DNA of 64,000 nt from Rhodoblastus sp963710275. GTDB lineage: Bacteria; Pseudomonadota; Alphaproteobacteria; Rhizobiales; Beijerinckiaceae. Location: positions 598,058-662,057 of the forward strand of contig CAVPZS010000012.1 in the NCBI GenBank assembly GCA_963710275.1. Direction: 5' to 3'. The position numbers and the translations under genes are program-made. The notes beneath the pieces were generated by a model. The model worked only from the letters and a program-made list of their open reading frames with translations. It was not told where the DNA came from and made no database searches. How positions within the stretch are numbered: position 1 is the first letter of the stretch; each line of letters starts with the position of its first letter. Of the stretch, positions 30,702 through 38,935 are shown piece by piece.

Positions 30702-33386
30702 CTAGGCCACGACCTTGCGCTCGCCGCCGGCGATCCGCCACAGCCTCTGCCGCAGGGCTTCGCGCGGCTCGGGACGACCGATGAGATAGCCCTGCGCATA
30801 GGCGCAGCCGAGAGCCTGGATCATCCGCAATTGTTCGCCGGTCTCCACCCCCTCGGCGACGCAATTCAGCTTCATCACGCCGCAGACCTGCAGGATGGCC
30901 TCGAACAGTTCGCGTGATTTTTCGTCGCTGGCGATCCCCATGACGAAGCGCCGGTCGATCTTGATGTCGGTGAAGGGAAAGAAGCGCAGCGTGCTGAGGC
31001 TGGAATGGCCGGTGCCGAAATCGTCGAGCGCCAGCGCCACGCCAAGGTCGCGCAGCGCCCTCGTCGTGGCGACCATTTCATCGGTTTCCTCCAGCAACTG
31101 TCCTTCGGTGATCTCGATCTTGAGGCGGGAGGGCGACAGGCCGGTGGCCGCCAGCACGTCGCGCAAATCCGTGATGAAATCCTCGCGCTGCAATTGCGCC
31201 GGAGCGACATTCACCGAGACGACGATCGGCAGCGCCCAGTTCCTAGCTTCCTCGCAGGCGGTCTTCAACACCCAGCGGCCCAGGTCGACGACGAATCCGG
31301 TCCGCTCCGCCAACGGAATGAAGCGGTCCGGCGAAATCATGCCCTTGGTCGGATGGCGCCAGCGGATCAGGGCCTCGACGCCGACGATGCGCTGCGCGGC
31401 GACTTCCCAGATCGGCTGGTAAAACAGTTCGAACTGGTCGTCCTGCAGGGCCGCGCGCATGCCGTGCTCGAGCGCCAGTTCCTCCTGCAGACGCGTGTCC
31501 AGCGCCGCGTCGAAAACGCAGGACGCGCCGCGCCCGCCGGTCTTGGCGCGGTAGAGGGCGAGGTCGGCGAGCCCGAGCAGCTGCTCGGCGTTGTCGCCAT
31601 GCCGGGGATAACAGCAAATGCCGATGGACACGCCGATATTGGCCGTTCCCTGCGGCAGGAAATAGCGTTCCCTGACGGCGTTGCGCAGGCGCTCCGCCGT
31701 AGCGACGGCGGCCTCCGCGCTATCGACGCCGGGCAGGACCACGGCGAATTCGTCGCCGCCGATGCGCGCCAGCGTATCCTCGGGACGAAGACCCTGCCGC
31801 ATGCGTTGAGCGACCTGACGCAGCAGTTCGTCCCCTGCGAGGTGGCCGAGGCTGTCGTTGACCACCTTGAAACGGTCGAGATCGAGGAAAAGCACGGCGA
31901 GCGGCTCACCGCTCGTCCCGGCCTCGGCGATCGCCTCCTCGAGCCTTTGCGCGAACAGGGCGCGATTGGGTAGCAGCGTCAGCATGTCGTGCAGGGAGGC
32001 GTGAATGATGCGCTCATTCGCCTTGGCGCGCTGGGTGATGTCGGAATAAGTGTGCACCGAGCCGCCGCCGGGCAAAGGCGCGCTGCGGATTTCGAGCACC
32101 CGGCCCTCGCGGGTGCGGCGCTCGTAGGCGCGATGCGGATCCAGCTTGTCCAGCCGACGCCGCAAGGCCGCGGCGCCTCCATCGGTCTCGTTGATCCCGA
32201 GGCGCTTCAGCGCTTGTTCGAAATTGACGCCTTCACGCAGCAAGTCCGCCGGCAGGCCGAGCAGTTCGACCGCGCGCGCATTGAACAGGCCAACCTCGCC
32301 GGCGGCAGAAAGCGTCAACAGGCCCTGGTCCATGTTGGAAAGTGTGGTCTCGAGCAGGCTCGACTTGTCGCGCAGCGACTCCTGCACGCTTTCCAGCCTG
32401 TGGAATTGCGCCACCAGGGCGCGGCCGATGCCGATGGCCAGGCCAAGCCCAAGCAGGAAGGCGGAGGCTGACGCCAACAGCAGGAGTGAGCGCACCGATC
32501 CGACGTCGTCGATCATGGCGGCGATGGCCGCGCGTTTCTGCGCCGTCGCGACCTGGCGCGTTTCCGCCGCGGCGGCCATGACGTCCAGCGCCGCAGCGGT
32601 CCTTTTGGCGCTGAGGCTGCGCAAGGACTCGTCCGCGGCGATCACCAGGCCGAGGCCTTCACGAAAAGACGCAAGCGGCGGCGCCATGGCGCTGGCAAAG
32701 CGCTGCAGCCGGCGATTGCCGGCGGCAAGGCTGGCGAACTCGTCCAGCAGCGCCGGCAATCCGGCCAGGGCGCCCAGGGCGAGGCGTGAATCCGCGGGGC
32801 CGCGGGTGGCCAGGAACTTTTGCGCGGCGCTGTCGGCTTCCTGAAAGCTCTGCGCCAGGCGCATGCCGCCGCGGATCAGATCGGGATCGGTTTCGCGGGC
32901 CATCGCGTCGGCGATCGCCGTGGCGATGGTGTGGATTTCGGTGGCGGAGGTTTGAAGCTGCTCGATGGCGGCGAGACGTTCCGACACCGCCGCAAAGCTG
33001 TAATCGACGATATCGCGGTATTTGCTCGTCAGGGCGGCCAGCCCGGCGCTGCCGGCAATATCGTTCCGGGTCTCGGTGATCGCCTTGTCCAGCGCGGCCA
33101 GTCCGTCTTCCGCGGCCTTGCGATCGGCCATCGCGCCCGACAGGGCGTATTTGGCCACCAGCCTGCGCGCGTCGGCGACATTCAGCGCGACGTCGGTCGA
33201 ATCCTCGGCCATCGCGCTGGCGTCGCGAACCCGGTCGCCGCCGGCTTCGATGGGCGCGATAAGCCGCGAGGTCAGGCCGGCGAGTCCGACCAGCAGCAGG
33301 AGCAGCAGGGCGAACCCGGCCGTGACGCGTTCGCGCGCCGCGAGCGTGGCCGCGGGACGAGGGGGGGTGGGGCGCGCGGGGGTCAC
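30702..33386 (-). CDS. Periplasmic-sensing GGDEF-EAL protein (cyclic di-GMP turnover)
   Basis: This 894-residue inner-membrane protein has TM1 at about 23-43, a 260-residue helical periplasmic domain, TM2 at about 304-325 and a PAS domain (about 345-455). The GGDEF domain has an intact active site GGDEF at 543-547 and an RxxD inhibitory site (RPED) just before it. The EAL domain has EAL at 671-673 and the loop DDFGTGHSSL. Both catalytic signatures are intact, so it could make and degrade cyclic di-GMP; which activity dominates is unknown. The GTG start has a GGGGAG ribosome site overlapping the stop of the upstream TRAP-type binding protein, which suggests coupled translation and a shared sensory task. 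Confidence 0.92.
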   Translation of the reverse strand: MTPARPTPPRPAATLAARERVTAGFALLLLLLVGLAGLTSRLIAPIEAGGDRVRDASAMAEDSTDVALNVADARRLVAKYALSGAMADRKAAEDGLAALDKAITETRNDIAGSAGLAALTSKYRDIVDYSFAAVSERLAAIEQLQTSATEIHTIATAIADAMARETDPDLIRGGMRLAQSFQEADSAAQKFLATRGPADSRLALGALAGLPALLDEFASLAAGNRRLQRFASAMAPPLASFREGLGLVIAADESLRSLSAKRTAAALDVMAAAAETRQVATAQKRAAIAAMIDDVGSVRSLLLLASASAFLLGLGLAIGIGRALVAQFHRLESVQESLRDKSSLLETTLSNMDQGLLTLSAAGEVGLFNARAVELLGLPADLLREGVNFEQALKRLGINETDGGAAALRRRLDKLDPHRAYERRTREGRVLEIRSAPLPGGGSVHTYSDITQRAKANERIIHASLHDMLTLLPNRALFAQRLEEAIAEAGTSGEPLAVLFLDLDRFKVVNDSLGHLAGDELLRQVAQRMRQGLRPEDTLARIGGDEFAVVLPGVDSAEAAVATAERLRNAVRERYFLPQGTANIGVSIGICCYPRHGDNAEQLLGLADLALYRAKTGGRGASCVFDAALDTRLQEELALEHGMRAALQDDQFELFYQPIWEVAAQRIVGVEALIRWRHPTKGMISPDRFIPLAERTGFVVDLGRWVLKTACEEARNWALPIVVSVNVAPAQLQREDFITDLRDVLAATGLSPSRLKIEITEGQLLEETDEMVATTRALRDLGVALALDDFGTGHSSLSTLRFFPFTDIKIDRRFVMGIASDEKSRELFEAILQVCGVMKLNCVAEGVETGEQLRMIQALGCAYAQGYLIGRPEPREALRQRLWRIAGGERKVVA

Positions 33387-33399
33387 GGCGGCGCTCCCC

Positions 33400-34389
33400 T
33401 CATGCGTCGCCGCGAATTTGGTCGATCAGAGGCGATCCGAACATTTTTTCGTAGTCCGGCGCCACCGAATTCATGGCCGCGACGAATCGCGGCCGGTCGA
33501 TGGTCGCCTGCACCCGCATGCCCATGCTCTTCAACTGGGCCACGCCCGCGGTTTCCGCCTCCGCGGCATAGGCGCGCGACACGCGCGCCGCGGTGCGGGC
33601 GGCGGCGAGCATGATCTCGCGATCCGCGCTTGAAAGTTCGTCATGGGCGTCTGGCGACATGACGACCACGGCCGGGTCGTAGACATGGCCGGACAAGGTG
33701 AGGAACTTCTGCACCTGAGCGAATTTGGCGGCGCGGATGGTGGCGATGGGATTTTCCTGTCCGTCGGCCACGCCGGCTTCGAGCGCCGCATAAACCTGCG
33801 GGAAGGGCAGCAGCATGACTTCCGCGCCGAGCGCCTTGAATCCAAGCGACATCACGGGCGATTGCGGAACCCGCAGCTTCAGGCCTCTCAAGTCCTCGGG
33901 GCTCGTGATCGGGCGGCGCGAGTTGGTGATGTGGCGCATGCCGTTCTCGCCCCAGGCGAGCGCGACGAGATTCCTGCCCGAGAGCAGTTTCAGGTAGGAC
34001 GCCCCGATCGGGCCGTCGAGCACGGCGTGGGCGTGGGCGAGGTTGTTGAACAGGAAGGGGATGTTGAACACGCCGGCTTCGGGCAGGATGTTGGGCAGGG
34101 GCGCGCCGGTGATGAAGGCGAGATCGATCACGCCGAGTTGCACGCCCTTCAGCATCTCGACCTCGCCGCCGAGCGCCGCGTCGGGAAAGGCCTGGATCTG
34201 GATGCGTCCGTCGCTGCGCCGCCTGACCTCGTCGGCCATGGCGCTCGCGCCGGCGCCGAGCTGCGATTCGGTCGGCAGCAGATAGCCCATGCGGAGATAG
34301 CGCGGTTTTTCGGGCGCGGCCTTGGCCCGCATCAGACCGCCGCCCGCGAGCGCGGCGCCGGCTCGAAGAAAATTCCGACGGTCGAACAA
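33400..34389 (-). CDS. TRAP transporter-type periplasmic binding protein (DctP family), lone
   Basis: This 329-residue binding protein has a twin-arginine-like leader (DRRNFLRAGAAL) and the DctP fold: ADEVRRRSDGRIQIQAFPDAALG near the N-terminus, LGVIDLAFITG, FLFNNLAHAHAVLDG, LRGLKLRVPQSPV with the conserved arginine that clamps a ligand carboxylate, and EAGVADGQENPI. No DctQ or DctM membrane subunit is present. The TTG start has a GGAGG site 7 bases upstream. The stop codon lies 13 bases before the GGDEF-EAL start, so it probably serves as a ligand sensor for that protein, although a distant TRAP permease partner cannot be excluded. Confidence 0.9.
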   Translation of the reverse strand: MFDRRNFLRAGAALAGGGLMRAKAAPEKPRYLRMGYLLPTESQLGAGASAMADEVRRRSDGRIQIQAFPDAALGGEVEMLKGVQLGVIDLAFITGAPLPNILPEAGVFNIPFLFNNLAHAHAVLDGPIGASYLKLLSGRNLVALAWGENGMRHITNSRRPITSPEDLRGLKLRVPQSPVMSLGFKALGAEVMLLPFPQVYAALEAGVADGQENPIATIRAAKFAQVQKFLTLSGHVYDPAVVVMSPDAHDELSSADREIMLAAARTAARVSRAYAAEAETAGVAQLKSMGMRVQATIDRPRFVAAMNSVAPDYEKMFGSPLIDQIRGDA

Positions 34390-34458
34390 AACCTTGCCTC
34401 CAGATTTGGGCCGGAACGATAGCGGCTCGGGTTTGCGCGAGGCTTGCGTCGGCCGTCG

Positions 34459-34683
34459 TCAGGCGGTTTTGTTCTTTGGCTCCTTCAAGGCCTTGGCCGT
34501 GAAGAGCTTGTTCAGGCGGCGGGCGACCTTGGCGAGATGTAGCACGGCGCGTTCCCGCGCGTCAGTCGATGCCCCGGCGAAGGATAATTCGGCCCTGGCG
34601 AAGGCCAGATCGACTTCTGCAAGATCGATCGCCCGCAACAATTTGTTGTCCAATTTCTCCTCCCGGTCCTGGCGCGCGGACAA
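34459..34683 (-). CDS. Small hypothetical protein
   Basis: This frame of up to 74 residues encodes a helical, charged protein (LLRAIDLAEVDLAFARAEL; LHLAKVARRLNKLFTAKALKE) with no recognised family. The first start is TTG without a ribosome site. A second TTG at 34653 follows GGGAGGAGAAA and is perhaps the true start. It lies in the same orientation upstream of the TRAP-type binding protein. An AT-rich stretch at about 34680-34740 could be its promoter. Confidence 0.5.
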   Translation of the reverse strand: MSARQDREEKLDNKLLRAIDLAEVDLAFARAELSFAGASTDARERAVLHLAKVARRLNKLFTAKALKEPKNKTA

Positions 34684-34807
34684 TTTTTTCGTACCGATTC
34701 GATGCGGCGGTACAATCTTAAGTTGTTTTTAAAATTAATCCAACCTGAAGAGGTCCGCGGCAATTTGTCGCGACGCGGCAATTCATCGCATCGCGGAAGG
34801 CCCTCGC

Positions 34808-35533
34808 CTAACTCGCCACGGCCTTGGCGACGGTCGTGAGGACCGGAACCGGCCCGCCCGGCAGCGCGGCCCGCGGACCGAAGCGCTCCCAGGCTTTTTC
34901 GTGGCCGTAATAGACGAAAGGTCCGACGACGAAGCCGAAGGCGGTCAGGGTCACCGCCTGGGCGAGATCGCCGGAAACGACGAAATTGGCGGTGAAGTCC
35001 GTCGTCGTGACGATGGCGCGATAGGTGACCGTCTTGACCAGGATACGGTCGAGCTTGAGGCCGGTTCGGCTGCTCAATGGCGGCTCGGCGCCCGGCCGCA
35101 GGCGCGGCAGGCCCGCGAGTTCGACGGTGGTCTGGCCGTGATCGCGCCTTTGCCAGAGGAGTTCATGGCCGAAATAGAACAGCGGGCCGGCGATGAGGCC
35201 ATAGGCGGACAAGGTCGCCGCCGGCGCCAGCGCCCCGATCACGATGATATTCGACGTGAAATCGAGACTGGTGGCGATCACGCGAAAGCTGATCGTCTTG
35301 AAGATAGCCAATCTGGTCGTCGACATGGGCGCGGCGGTCGCCGAGCGCCGGAGCGGCGCCGGCGCGGGGCGGCGGCGTTTCCCAAGAATTCTCGGCAAGA
35401 GCTTTGGCAAGATTTTGGGTAAGAGCTTCGGCGTCAGAACGGCGGCGGCGCCGATCACCACCCCGGGAACCAGGGCCGCTTCCAGCAGGGCGGCGCCGGC
35501 GAGCACGGTAAGTCCGACCGTCACAGGTTTCAT
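34808..35533 (-). CDS. Tandem DUF2061 membrane protein
   Basis: This 241-residue protein has an N-terminal hydrophobic helix, a proline/lysine-rich segment with repeated LPKILPKLLPRIL, and two DUF2061 domains (about residues 72-145 and 165-235). Each begins with a KT(I/V)(S/T)(F/Y)R(V/A)I start and ends in GPxxYxGHExxW. DUF2061 proteins are small predicted membrane proteins of unknown function, usually with one domain, so this is an internal duplication. The ATG at 35533 has GAGGTGA upstream and replaces a start 15 codons earlier. Confidence 0.85.
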   Translation of the reverse strand: MKPVTVGLTVLAGAALLEAALVPGVVIGAAAVLTPKLLPKILPKLLPRILGKRRRPAPAPLRRSATAAPMSTTRLAIFKTISFRVIATSLDFTSNIIVIGALAPAATLSAYGLIAGPLFYFGHELLWQRRDHGQTTVELAGLPRLRPGAEPPLSSRTGLKLDRILVKTVTYRAIVTTTDFTANFVVSGDLAQAVTLTAFGFVVGPFVYYGHEKAWERFGPRAALPGGPVPVLTTVAKAVAS

Positions 35534-35721
35534 GGCGTCACCTCGCCCATGCCCCAGAAAAAATATGCGCAGAAACAAAAGCGCTCCGCGAAGATAGCAG
35601 AGGCGGCGCCCGGCGTCGCGCGCCTTTTCCAGACCGGGCGCGCCCCGCCGAAAGTCACTTGTTATCCAGCCACGCTTTTGCTTTTATCCCGCGCGAACAA
35701 GGATCAAGGACAGAAGCGCTC

Positions 35722-36003
35722 ATGCCCGACGCCCCGAGAGACTGGAATTTGATCGGGCGCCAGATAGCTCTGTCGGCGGATATCGCCCAACGCATCCTCG
35801 GCATGTCGCCCGGGGAGCGCGCGGCCGCGGCGCGGGAGTTGCGCCCGGACACGCTGGCTGCGCGCACGGCGGCGGACCTGGCCGAATTGATCAGCCAGGC
35901 CCGCGATTTCCTGAACCTTCTGGAAAAGGCGGAGCGGATCTGGCTCGACGTGGTGGCGCGGGAGAAGACGGCGCTGCGCCGCGACGACGCCGGCCTGGGC
36001 TGA
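35722..36003 (+). CDS. Hypothetical protein, 93 residues
   Basis: A soluble, helical and charged protein with no recognised domain (SADIAQRILGMSPGERAAAARELRPD; LISQARDFLNLLEKAERIWLDVVAREK). The ATG at 35722 is preferred to an upstream start at 35659. It is divergent from the DUF2061 gene and convergent with the glutathionyl-hydroquinone reductase gene. The codon pattern fits a real gene, but the role is unknown. Confidence 0.6.
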   Translation: MPDAPRDWNLIGRQIALSADIAQRILGMSPGERAAAARELRPDTLAARTAADLAELISQARDFLNLLEKAERIWLDVVAREKTALRRDDAGLG

Positions 36004-36033
36004 GCGCCGGGGCGCCCGGCGCTCGCGGATCCG

Positions 36034-36963
36034 TTACGCCGCCTTTCGTCGGGTCGGCCGCGCCAGGTCGAGCTCCGGCCCCTTCGGAATGATGCCCGTC
36101 GGATTGATCGTCTTGTGGCTGCCGTAATAATGCGTCTTGATCTGGTCGAGGCGCACGGTTTCGGCGACGCCCGGCGTCTGGTAGAGGGCGCGCGTAAAAT
36201 CCCACAGTTCGGGATAATCCGCGATGCGCCGACGGTTGCACTTGAAATGGCCGTAGTAGACCGCGTCGAAGCGGATCAGGGTGGTGAATAGCCGCCAATC
36301 GGCCTCGGTCGGCCGGTCGCCGAGCAGGAAGGCGTTGTCTGCGAGCCGCAGCTCCAACGCGTCGAGTTCGGCGAAGAGCTGGTCATAGGCTTCGTCATAG
36401 GCGGCTTGCGTGGTGGCGAAACCGGCGCGATAGACGCCATTGTTGACCGCGTGGTAGATGTTCGCGTTGAGCGCGTCGATCCCGGCGGCAAGCTCCGGCG
36501 GGCGCAGCAGGGGGCCCCGGGCGCCGGGCCAGGCGTCGAGCATGCGGATGATCTCCGCCGATTCGTTGTTGACGATGGCGGCGGTCTCGCGGTCCCACAG
36601 GACCGGCACGGTGACGCGTCCCGAATAATGCGCGTCAGCTTTGGCGTAAACCTGCCAGAGGAAGCGCGCATGGTTGACCGAATCGGCGCCCTCGCTCAGG
36701 GTCCAGCCGTTTTCCAGCATCAATGGCTCGACATAGCTGACGCTGATCGCGTCCTCCAGGCCCTTGAGCTTCCGGTAGATCAGCGCGCGATGCGCCCAGG
36801 GGCAAGCCCAGGACGCATAGAGGTGGTAGCGGCCCGGCTCCGGCTTGAACCGCCCGCCCGCTTCGAGGTTCGAGCGGAACTGGGTCGCCGGCCGCTGGAA
36901 GCGGCCGGAAGCCCCGGTGTCATACCATTGATCGCGCCAGACGCCTTCAACCAGCAGCCCCAT
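36034..36963 (-). CDS. Glutathionyl-hydroquinone reductase (Xi-class GST)
   Basis: This enzyme uses glutathione to release glutathionyl groups from hydroquinones. The 309-residue protein has the family's active-site motif WACPWAHRALI with the catalytic cysteine at about residue 55, VPVLWDRETAAIVNNESAEIIRML for glutathione binding, and the Xi-class C-terminal helices ending in YYGSHKTINPTGIIPKGP. The ATG at 36963 fits; the frame extending further upstream is the out-of-frame end of the TrpB2 gene. It lies 61 bases downstream of that gene in the same direction. Confidence 0.92.
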   Translation of the reverse strand: MGLLVEGVWRDQWYDTGASGRFQRPATQFRSNLEAGGRFKPEPGRYHLYASWACPWAHRALIYRKLKGLEDAISVSYVEPLMLENGWTLSEGADSVNHARFLWQVYAKADAHYSGRVTVPVLWDRETAAIVNNESAEIIRMLDAWPGARGPLLRPPELAAGIDALNANIYHAVNNGVYRAGFATTQAAYDEAYDQLFAELDALELRLADNAFLLGDRPTEADWRLFTTLIRFDAVYYGHFKCNRRRIADYPELWDFTRALYQTPGVAETVRLDQIKTHYYGSHKTINPTGIIPKGPELDLARPTRRKAA

Positions 36964-37024
36964 TTGGCTTTCCTCCGCTTTCAGGGATGAAGCTCGCGCC
37001 CAGGCGATCCGTTCCCGCCACCCC

Positions 37025-38393
37025 TCACTCTGCCGCGACCGACGGCAGGCCGGCGAGGGCCATGGCGAGTTCGCCCTCGTCATAGTTCTGGTCGACCAGC
37101 TTGCCGCTGAAGTAGTTGATATAGGCGCCCATGTCGAAGTGGCCGTGGCCGGAAAGGTTGAACACGATCGTCTCCGCCTTGCCCTCGGCCTTGCAGCGCA
37201 GCGCCTCGTCGATGGCGCAGCGCACGGCGTGGGTCGATTCCGGCGCGGGAATGATGCCTTCCGCGCGGGCGAACTGCACACCCGCCTCGAAACAGGCGAT
37301 CTGCTGATAGGCCCGGGCTTCGATCAGGCCGAGTTCATAGACGTGGGACACCAGCGGCCCCATGCCGTGGTAGCGCAGGCCGCCGGCATGGAAGCCGGGC
37401 GGGATGAAGGTTGAGCCGAGCGTGTGCATCTTGACCAGCGGCGTCAGGTGCGAGGTGTCGCCGAAGTCATAGGCGTATTTTCCGCGCGTCAGCGACGGGC
37501 AGGCGGCGGGCTCGACCGCGATGACCCGGCGCTTGCGGCCGCCGCGCAATTGCAGGCCGAGGAAGGGGAAGGCGAGGCCGGCGAAATTCGAGCCGCCGCC
37601 GGCGCAGGCGATGATCACGTCCGGATCGTCGCCGGCCATCTCGAACTGCTTGATCGCTTCCTCGCCGATGATCGTCTGGTGCAGCATGACATGGTTGAGC
37701 ACCGATCCCAGCGCATATTTGACGTCCGGGTTCTTGGCGGCGATCTCCACCGCTTCCGATATGGCGATGCCGAGCGAGCCGGGGCTGTCTGGATGCTCCT
37801 TGAGCACGGCGCGGCCCGATTCGGTCTCGATCGGACGGCGAGGGAATGCAGCGCGCGCCATAGGTCTCCATCAGGGCGCGGCGATAGGGTTTCTGGTCGT
37901 AGGAGACGCGGACCTGGAACACGGTCACGTCAATGTCGAACAGCGAGCCGGCGAAGGCTAGGGAAGAACCCCACTGTCCCGCGCCCGTCTCGGTCGACAG
38001 CTTCTTGATCCCCGCCTGCTTGTTGTACCAGGCCTGCGGCACGGCGGTATTGGGCTTGTGCGAGCCGGCGGGCGAGACGCCCTCATACTTGAAATAGATC
38101 TTGGCCGGCGTGCCGAGCTTCTGCTCCAGCCGGCGTGCGCGGATCAGCGGCGAAGGCCGCCACATGCGGAAGATATCGCGCACCGGGGCGGGAATATCGA
38201 TCTGCCGCTCGGCCGAGACTTCCTGGAGGATCAGCTCCATCGGAAACAGCGGTTCAAGATCGGCGGGACCGACCGGCTGCTTGGTGCCGGGGTGCAAAAC
38301 GGCGGGCGGAGGCGTCGGCAGGTCGGCGACGATATTGTACCAGCTCTTCGGAATTTGGGTTTCGTCGAGCGTATATTTTACCTGGTCTGACAT
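37025..38393 (-). CDS. TrpB2-type tryptophan synthase beta-like protein (one frame break)
   Basis: This is a fold-type II PLP enzyme of the TrpB2 (TIGR01415) group, which makes tryptophan from indole and serine or phosphoserine without a tight TrpA partner. The N-terminus MSDQVKYTLDETQIPKSWYN is diagnostic. The PLP lysine lies in GVSPAGSHKPNTA, and the phosphate-binding loop is CAGGGSNFAGLAF. The frame shifts near 37826: TCCGATCGAGACCGAA has one extra base and should give SDRTESGR. The corrected length is about 455 residues. Position beside a quinone-detoxifying GST suggests this copy works outside the trp operon. The ATG at 38393 is fixed by the conserved start. Confidence 0.88.
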
Positions 38394-38610
38394 GGCGCGC
38401 CTCCTGGTTGCTTCCCCAAGGTAGACAAGACTGAAGCTCTCGTCACGTCCTTGATCTGGATCAGCCGCGACAGGCGCCGCAGCGATGCGCTTCCTCAATA
38501 AACCCGTCGCCGATGCGCAACTTTTTCAGCAATCGATCGTAGATACTGCGGACCTGTAGAAATAAATTGGGTTCACTGAACTTGAACGCAACAATTGATA
38601 GGAGCGCCCG

Positions 38611-38811
38611 ATGACGGGACATGGCAAAATGCGCGTGGAATACAGGGCGATATTAAAAGGCGTGGTCTTCGCCATGGTCGCCGCGATGACCTTGGGTGTT
38701 GTCGGCGCTGCGAAAAGCTATGCCACGCCAGGGCAAGGCTATGCCGGGTTTCCAAAGCGGCACCATCATCATCACATGATGATGCATCACCACATGATGA
38801 ACGAACGATAA
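38611..38811 (+). CDS. Secreted His/Met-rich miniprotein
   Basis: A 66-residue protein with an AGGAG ribosome site 6 bases before the ATG. Residues 1-38 form a basic then hydrophobic signal peptide (GVVFAMVAAMTLGVVGAA, with likely cleavage after KSYA). The mature part is about 28 residues. After a glycine/proline-rich start it ends in five His, three Met, three His, two Met and NER (residues 51-66). Such thioether and imidazole clusters bind copper or silver, so a periplasmic metal-binding peptide is plausible. The next gene downstream is a cobalamin-binding radical SAM enzyme. No known family was recognised. Confidence 0.68.
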   Translation: MTGHGKMRVEYRAILKGVVFAMVAAMTLGVVGAAKSYATPGQGYAGFPKRHHHHHMMMHHHMMNER

Positions 38812-38935
38812 GTCGGACGCGGGCGTCTTCGACAGAGGCGCTCGCGCTTCCCTCGCCCGGGAACGCGTGTCGGTGGGGAACTCCAACGTCGCAAGTCCGT
38901 TGATCGTGAACGGCCGGTCGAGCAGGGAGACGCCC

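Noticed and set aside
38761..38799. Short direct and inverted repeats (CACATGATG twice; CATCATCA/TGATGATG) as a possible CRISPR or regulatory repeat
   Set aside because: They are explained by the His/Met codons of the miniprotein; no spacers or cas genes are present.
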